Below are positions 5,542 through 9,409 of a stretch of DNA of 9,409 bases, one piece after another; position 1 is the first letter of the stretch; each line of letters opens with the position of its first letter. Under the pieces are notes generated by a model, which was not told the origin of the DNA, searched no databases, and saw only the letters and a program-made list of their open reading frames with translations. This DNA comes from Actinomycetota bacterium (GTDB lineage: Bacteria > Actinomycetota > Actinomycetes > S36-B12). Both the position numbers and the translations under genes were made by a program. The stretch covers positions 1 through 9,409 of the forward strand of contig WLND01000035.1 of NCBI GenBank assembly GCA_009726075.1, in the 5' to 3' direction.

Positions 5542-8244
5542 ATGGCGGGCCCCCTGATTGAGACCAAGTTCCGCATCCCCGTTCGTCGACGCGGCCACGT
5601 GATGCGGTCCAGACTGCACGAGCGGCTGACCCTCGGCACCGAATCGTCCGTGACCCTCCTGTCGGCTCCCGCCGGATTCGGGAAGACGACGCTGCTCGCA
5701 GACTGGCTTGCGACGACTGCGGCCGACGGGCGTTCGGTCGCCTGGCTCTCGCTCGATGAGCGTGACAGCGACCCCGCGATCTTCTGGCCCTACGTTGTCG
5801 CTGCCCTGAGGGCTGCTGGTGACGGACCCGTCGCCAGTGCGCTTGCTCGTCTGCACCCGGCTGAACCTCCGTTCGATACCGCGATAGCCGTCCTCCTCAA
5901 CGAGCTGAGCGGTATCTCGCATGACATCGTCCTGATCCTCGACGACTACCACGTCATCGACTCGGAAGCCGTCCACGAAGGGATGGCCTTCTTCCTTGAG
6001 CACATCCCGGCCCACCTGCACCTCGTCATCGCCGGCCGCGCAGATCCGGCGGTGCCCTTGGCAAGGCTTCGAGGTCGCGGGGAGCTCACCGAGATCAGGG
6101 CCGCCGACCTGCGATTCACGCCGAGCGAGGCCGCGGATTACCTCACCGGAACCGTTGGGTTGACACTCACCGCGAGCGACGTCGCAAAACTGGCAGACCG
6201 AACCGAGGGATGGATCGCAGCCCTCCAACTGGCAGCGCTGTCGATGCAGGGCCGAGTCGATACGGCCGGCTTCATCGCCGGATTCGCGGGCGACGACCGT
6301 TACATCATCGACTACCTGGCCCAGGAGGTTCTCCTCCGACAGCCCAGCCATGTCAGGCAGTTCCTGCTGCAGACGTCCATCCTGGATCGGCTCTGCGCGC
6401 CCCTGTGCGAAGCCGTCACCGGGCAGGATGCAGGCCAGGCAACACTTGCCCAGATTGAGCGGGCGAACCTCTTCCTTGTGCCGCTGGACGACCGCCGCAG
6501 GTGGTACCGCTATCACCAGCTCTTCGCCGAGGTGCTGCGAGCACATCTGCTCGACGAGCAACCCGGCTCCGTCCCGGATCTCCACCGGCGCGCGAGCATC
6601 TGGTGCGACCAGAACGACGAGCCGTCCGAGGCGATCCGCCACGCCCTAGCCGCTCGGGACTTTGCTCGTGCAGCCGATCTCATAGAACTGGCCGTTCCGG
6701 CCAAGCGGCGGGCGCGGCAGGAGGTCGTCATCCGCCAATGGCTCACGGCGCTGCCCGATGAGGTCTTGGCTGTCAGGCCGGTGATCTGCGCCGCCTACGC
6801 CGGTGCGCTGCTGGCAACAGGCGATATCGATGGTGTCGATGCGCGGTTGCGGCAGGCAGAGGAGTGGCTGGACGTGGACGCGACCGGATCGGCCCAGATG
6901 GTGATCGTCGACCGAGAAGGATTTCGCCTGCTGCCGGGGTCCATCGAGGTCTATCGAGCTGCGCTGGCAATGGCTCGCGGCGACGTGCCGACCGCTGTGG
7001 CGCATGCCCAACGGGCCCTCGACATATCGCCGAAGGATGATCACCTTGGCCGGGCTGCGGCGGCAGGCATGCTCGCGCTCGCCGCTTGGTTCGGCGGCGA
7101 GCTCGAGGGAGCCCATCAGGCTTGGTCTGACTGCATGACCGGGCTGGAGCACGCGGGGCATGAGTCCGATGCCGTTGGCTGCGCGATCGCCCTGGCCGGC
7201 ATCCGGGTTGAGCAGGGCCGGCTCAGCGATGCCATGCGCACGTACCGGCACGCACTCGACCGAGCCCCTGAGCCGGGCGGTGCCACCCGACGAGGGACCG
7301 CCGACATGCACGTCGGGATGAGCGAGATCCTCCTCGAACGGGGCGACATCGATGGCGCAACGCTTGAGCTTCGCCAGAGCAGCGACTTGGGCGAGCATGC
7401 AGGGCTGGCCCAGAACCGGTATCGCTGGCGAGTCGCCATGGCGCGCATTCGGATGTCACAAGGGGACCCGGACGGGTCGATAGCCCTGCTCGACGAGGCG
7501 GAACGCTGCTACATCAGCGACTTCTATCCAAACATACGTCCCATTTCTGCGATGAGGGCGCGGGTATGGGCGTCGCAGGGGGCGGTCGGCAAGGCCAGTG
7601 GCTGGGTCCACGAGCAGGGCCTGTCAGCCGAGGACGACCTCAGCTACCTGCGCGAATTCGAGCACATCACCCTCGCGCGAGTACTCCTTGCCCAGCATGC
7701 GGCAGGGAACGCAGGCACCGCCCTCGACGATGCGGCACGCCTTCTCGAGCGCCTTCTTCGGGCCGCTGAGGACGGGGCGAGGGTCTCGAACAGCATCGAG
7801 ATCCTGGTGCTGCTCGCGCTGGCCAGGCAGTCGCAGAACCAGAAACCCGCAGCTTCGGCAGCGCTGCACCGCGCGTTGGCGCTTGCGATGCCTGAGGGTT
7901 ACGTGCGAGTGTTCTCGGACGAGGGATCGCCGATGGCGACCCTGCTGCGAGGTCTCCCGAAGCAGGCCGACGCTGTCCGCTCCTACGTCCGCCTCCTCCT
8001 CGACGCCTCGTCACCTCAACTGGTTTCGGCGGCGACGCATCAACACCTGATCGACCCGCTGAGTGCGCGCGAACTCGACGTCCTTCGGCTCCTGTCAAGC
8101 GACCTCGACGGCCCCGGCATCTCACGTGCGCTGTTCATCTCACTCAACACGATGCGAAGCCACACGAAGAGCATCTACTCCAAGCTCGAGGTGACCAATC
8201 GCCGGTCGGCGGTTCGTCGCGCCAACGAGCTCGACCTGCTGTAA
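5542..8244 (+). CDS. LAL/MalT-type LuxR-family ATPase transcriptional regulator
   Basis: The 900-residue protein has the layout of large ATP-binding LuxR (LAL) regulators. Near the N-terminus is the usual ETKFRIP start, then Walker A APAGFGKTT (42-50), WLSLDERDSDP.IFW (68-82), and Walker B IVLILDDYH (129-137) of the STAND-type ATPase. The STAND winged-helix region follows (RYIIDYLAQEVLL from 253; YRYHQLFAEVLRAHL near 327-341), then a long helical TPR-like region to about 820. The chain ends in a LuxR HTH (840-900: LSARELDVLRLL, then FISLNTMRSHTKSIYSKL). The HTH has a DGPGIS loop in place of the common NREIA, a variant I recall from actinobacterial LALs. Such proteins are switched on by an effector plus ATP; the effector here is unknown. 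The ATG at 5542 follows GAGGGGAA by six bases; a start 75 bases upstream is open but lacks a ribosome site. The gene likely controls the downstream DUF4386 gene and is divergent from mod. Confidence 0.92.
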   Translation: MAGPLIETKFRIPVRRRGHVMRSRLHERLTLGTESSVTLLSAPAGFGKTTLLADWLATTAADGRSVAWLSLDERDSDPAIFWPYVVAALRAAGDGPVASALARLHPAEPPFDTAIAVLLNELSGISHDIVLILDDYHVIDSEAVHEGMAFFLEHIPAHLHLVIAGRADPAVPLARLRGRGELTEIRAADLRFTPSEAADYLTGTVGLTLTASDVAKLADRTEGWIAALQLAALSMQGRVDTAGFIAGFAGDDRYIIDYLAQEVLLRQPSHVRQFLLQTSILDRLCAPLCEAVTGQDAGQATLAQIERANLFLVPLDDRRRWYRYHQLFAEVLRAHLLDEQPGSVPDLHRRASIWCDQNDEPSEAIRHALAARDFARAADLIELAVPAKRRARQEVVIRQWLTALPDEVLAVRPVICAAYAGALLATGDIDGVDARLRQAEEWLDVDATGSAQMVIVDREGFRLLPGSIEVYRAALAMARGDVPTAVAHAQRALDISPKDDHLGRAAAAGMLALAAWFGGELEGAHQAWSDCMTGLEHAGHESDAVGCAIALAGIRVEQGRLSDAMRTYRHALDRAPEPGGATRRGTADMHVGMSEILLERGDIDGATLELRQSSDLGEHAGLAQNRYRWRVAMARIRMSQGDPDGSIALLDEAERCYISDFYPNIRPISAMRARVWASQGAVGKASGWVHEQGLSAEDDLSYLREFEHITLARVLLAQHAAGNAGTALDDAARLLERLLRAAEDGARVSNSIEILVLLALARQSQNQKPAASAALHRALALAMPEGYVRVFSDEGSPMATLLRGLPKQADAVRSYVRLLLDASSPQLVSAATHQHLIDPLSARELDVLRLLSSDLDGPGISRALFISLNTMRSHTKSIYSKLEVTNRRSAVRRANELDLL

Positions 8245-8407
8245 CCGGCCGGCGCCCCTGCAAGACGCCGTGCAGATCACCACCCCATTCACCACAAGTG
8301 GTGAGTCGCATTCGCTGCATCTCGGTCACGATTGGCCTGGCACCGAAGGAGCCAGCTCAGGCCATGAAGACCGGGAATGAGCCTTACCAACGAAGGCAGA
8401 CACCCTC
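8245..8407. other. regulatory intergenic region between LAL regulator and DUF4386 gene
   Basis: This 163-base region has three layers. A weak hairpin just after the LAL stop (CTGCA 8258-8262 with TGCAG 8271-8275, 8-base loop) has no T-tract and so is a poor terminator. The TCACCAC array occupies 8277-8304. A short leader ORF begins at 8364. I see no confident -35/-10 pair, so the DUF4386 promoter may depend on an activator. Confidence 0.5.
8277..8304. promoter_or_regulatory. triple TCACCAC array with palindrome, candidate LuxR-type operator
   Basis: TCACCAC occurs at 8277-8283 and again at 8289-8295 (12-base step), followed after two bases by its inverse GTGGTGA at 8298-8304. The last two make a perfect 16-base palindrome with 7-base arms. 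It lies about 105 bases before the DUF4386 ATG and directly after the LAL regulator gene, which is a natural place for that regulator to bind as dimers. Confidence 0.55.
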
Positions 8408-8411
8408 ATGA
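8364..8411 (+). CDS. possible 15-codon leader ORF overlapping the DUF4386 start
   Basis: An ATG at 8364 opens a 15-codon frame (MKTGNEPYQRRQTPS) that stops at 8409-8411, so its stop overlaps the DUF4386 ATG as ATGA. A strong GAAGGAG sequence lies at 8345-8351, 12 bases before this ATG, which is longer than ideal. By contrast, the DUF4386 start has only a modest GAAGG at 8392-8396, 11 bases away. The arrangement would allow translational coupling. The peptide has no recognisable features, and chance is a real alternative. Confidence 0.3.
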   Translation: MKTGNEPYQRRQTPS

Positions 8412-9100
8412 CCTCCACCAGAAAGACTGCGCTCGTCGCAGGCATCTTCTACCTCATCACCTTCGTCGCGATTGCGACGCTGCCCCTGTACGGCAACGTG
8501 AAGACCGACCGCACCTTCATCACGAGCCCGGGCAGCAGCACCGGGATCCTCTGGGGAGCCCTCCTCGAGGTGATCGTCGCACTCGCCTGCATCGGCACGG
8601 CCGTCACGCTGTTTCCGGTGGTGAAACGCCAGAACGAGGGCATGGCAATGGGTTTCGTCGCCACTCGCGTCCTCGAGGCTGCCATGATCTTCACCGGCGT
8701 TGCGAGCCTGCTCTCCCTCGTGACCCTGCGCCAGGATTTGGGCGCCGGCGCAGGTGCGGATTCAGCAGCGCTCCTCGCCGTGGGCGCATCCCACGTCGCC
8801 ACCTACAACTGGGCATTCCTGCTGGGCCAGACCCTCATGCCGTGCATGAACGCACTGCTGCTCGGCACCCTGCTCTACCGATCGCGACTCGTACCCCGCG
8901 CGATCCCCGTCATCGGCCTCATCGGCGCTCCCCTGCTCATCGCGTCGAGCGTTGCCGTGCTGTTCGGCATCATCGAGCCGATCTCGTCATGGTCGGCCCT
9001 TGCCACGCTTCCCATCGCGGCCTGGGAACTCTCCCTCGGCCTGTACCTCGTCATCAAGGGCTTCAGGCCCTCGCCATTGACAGCCTCAGTTCGGCAATAG
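8408..9100 (+). CDS. DUF4386 family integral membrane protein
   Basis: The 230-residue protein is strongly hydrophobic, with likely membrane helices near 8-27, 47-70, 80-105, 120-157, 165-188 and 196-217. Recognisable DUF4386 features are the opening GIFYLITFVAIA (12-23), RVLEAAMIFTGVASLLSL (87-104), YNWAFLLGQTLMPCMNALL (133-151), RSRLVPRAIPVIGLIGAPL (158-176) and the closing AAWELSLGLYLVIKGFRPS (204-222). The biochemical function of the family is not known. It sits on the same strand as the LAL regulator, 163 bases downstream and behind a palindromic array, so it is a likely regulatory target. The start at 8408 is the only plausible one and begins right before the first helix. Its last codons overlap the convergent gene on the other strand. 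Confidence 0.85.
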   Translation: MTSTRKTALVAGIFYLITFVAIATLPLYGNVKTDRTFITSPGSSTGILWGALLEVIVALACIGTAVTLFPVVKRQNEGMAMGFVATRVLEAAMIFTGVASLLSLVTLRQDLGAGAGADSAALLAVGASHVATYNWAFLLGQTLMPCMNALLLGTLLYRSRLVPRAIPVIGLIGAPLLIASSVAVLFGIIEPISSWSALATLPIAAWELSLGLYLVIKGFRPSPLTASVRQ

Positions 9101-9409
9101 CGACATCACCGGGTAGGTGCGGTTGGTCCCGGTCGCGGGATCGTAGGCGCCATCGCCCCGGACGCACGTGCCCCCGCGCACGTCACCATCGTTCCAGGCG
9201 AGCTTCACGCAGACCTGGTTCGCCAGTTGACCCCAGTAGTTCGGGTGCAGCGACTCCTGCGTCCAGTACGGATGCCCGTCGTGCGCGAGGGAGAGTACCC
9301 GAATCGCGGCAACCCATTCGGAGCCGAGCACGGCGTTGTCATCGGTCCAGCGCTCAACGTCGTTCAGCGCGCTCAACAGGTCAACGCCCTTCTCGCAGAG
9401 GCGGTTTCC
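9086..9409 (-). CDS. C-terminal part of probable SGNH/GDSL-type secreted hydrolase (cut by window edge)
   Basis: A minus-strand frame is open from the window edge to a TGA at 9086-9088, giving the last 107 residues of a longer protein. It starts with GNRLCEKGV, then WTDDNAVLGSEWVAAIRVL, and contains QESLHPNYWGQLANQVCVKL followed by RGGTCVRGDGAYDP. The HPNYWGQ segment after a TQES turn and the Cys-containing ending resemble the C-termini of actinobacterial SGNH/GDSL-type esterases, where this His would be the catalytic one. The paired cysteines (CEKG, QVCVK, GGTCV) suggest an exported protein. The nucleophile Ser and the N-terminus lie outside the window, so the family call rests on the tail only. 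A TTG at 9376 should not be taken as the start, because coding similarity continues before it. The 3' end overlaps the DUF4386 gene by 15 bases, tail to tail. Confidence 0.6.
   Translation of the reverse strand, partial: GNRLCEKGVDLLSALNDVERWTDDNAVLGSEWVAAIRVLSLAHDGHPYWTQESLHPNYWGQLANQVCVKLAWNDGDVRGGTCVRGDGAYDPATGTNRTYPVMSLLPN

Noticed and set aside
5455..6642. Minus-strand open frame of 395 codons opposite the LAL gene
   Set aside because: It is the complement of the clearly conserved ATPase domain; the composition is not protein-like and no family is recognisable.
1..9409. CRISPR array, insertion sequence, tRNA or rRNA, phage genes
   Set aside because: No regularly spaced repeats, no transposase or terminal inverted repeats, no tRNA T-loop consensus and no phage-like proteins were seen on reading both strands.

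Overview
The window is high-GC DNA with short intergenic gaps and GTG as well as ATG starts. The gene types (a PriA/HisA-type barrel, an HTH-TOBE molybdate regulator fused to modABC, a large LuxR-type ATPase regulator paired with a DUF4386 membrane protein, and an SGNH-like secreted hydrolase ending) suggest an actinobacterial chromosome. I cannot place it more finely from sequence alone. I see no mobile element, CRISPR array, tRNA or rRNA.

Left part, minus strand (positions 5317 down to 65): a molybdate-uptake operon runs leftwards in the order HTH-TOBE regulator, modA, modB, modC. Every junction inside it is a 4-base stop/start overlap (GTGA, GTGA, ATGA), so the four genes are very probably co-transcribed and translationally coupled. 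ModA binds molybdate outside the cell, ModB forms the membrane channel, and ModC hydrolyses ATP and carries a C-terminal TOBE domain. The first gene likely senses or stores molybdate and may control the operon. Its promoter can be read directly upstream: a -35/-10 pair with 17-base spacing whose -10 lies 8 bases from the start codon, which implies a leaderless mRNA. A dyad sits between the two promoter elements. Downstream, after a gap of about 100 bases, is a secreted PIG-L/LmbE-type zinc deacetylase. After a further 285-base gap comes a HisA/PriA-like TIM barrel that has lost key catalytic and phosphate-binding residues.

Right part, plus strand (5542 to 9100): a 900-residue LAL/MalT-type regulator (N-terminal ATPase, helical repeats, C-terminal LuxR HTH) is transcribed divergently from the mod operon. 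It is followed by a DUF4386 polytopic membrane protein. The 163-base gap between them holds three copies of the heptamer TCACCAC (two direct, one inverted), which form an operator-like array, and a 15-codon leader ORF that overlaps the DUF4386 start by ATGA. The plausible reading is that the LAL regulator controls the membrane protein through this array. At the right edge, the C-terminal end of a probable SGNH/GDSL-type secreted hydrolase enters on the minus strand, and its stop overlaps the DUF4386 tail.

Most of the window is recognisable families. The least explained items are the degenerate HisA-like protein, the TCACCAC array with its leader ORF, and the leaderless, dyad-containing mod promoter.
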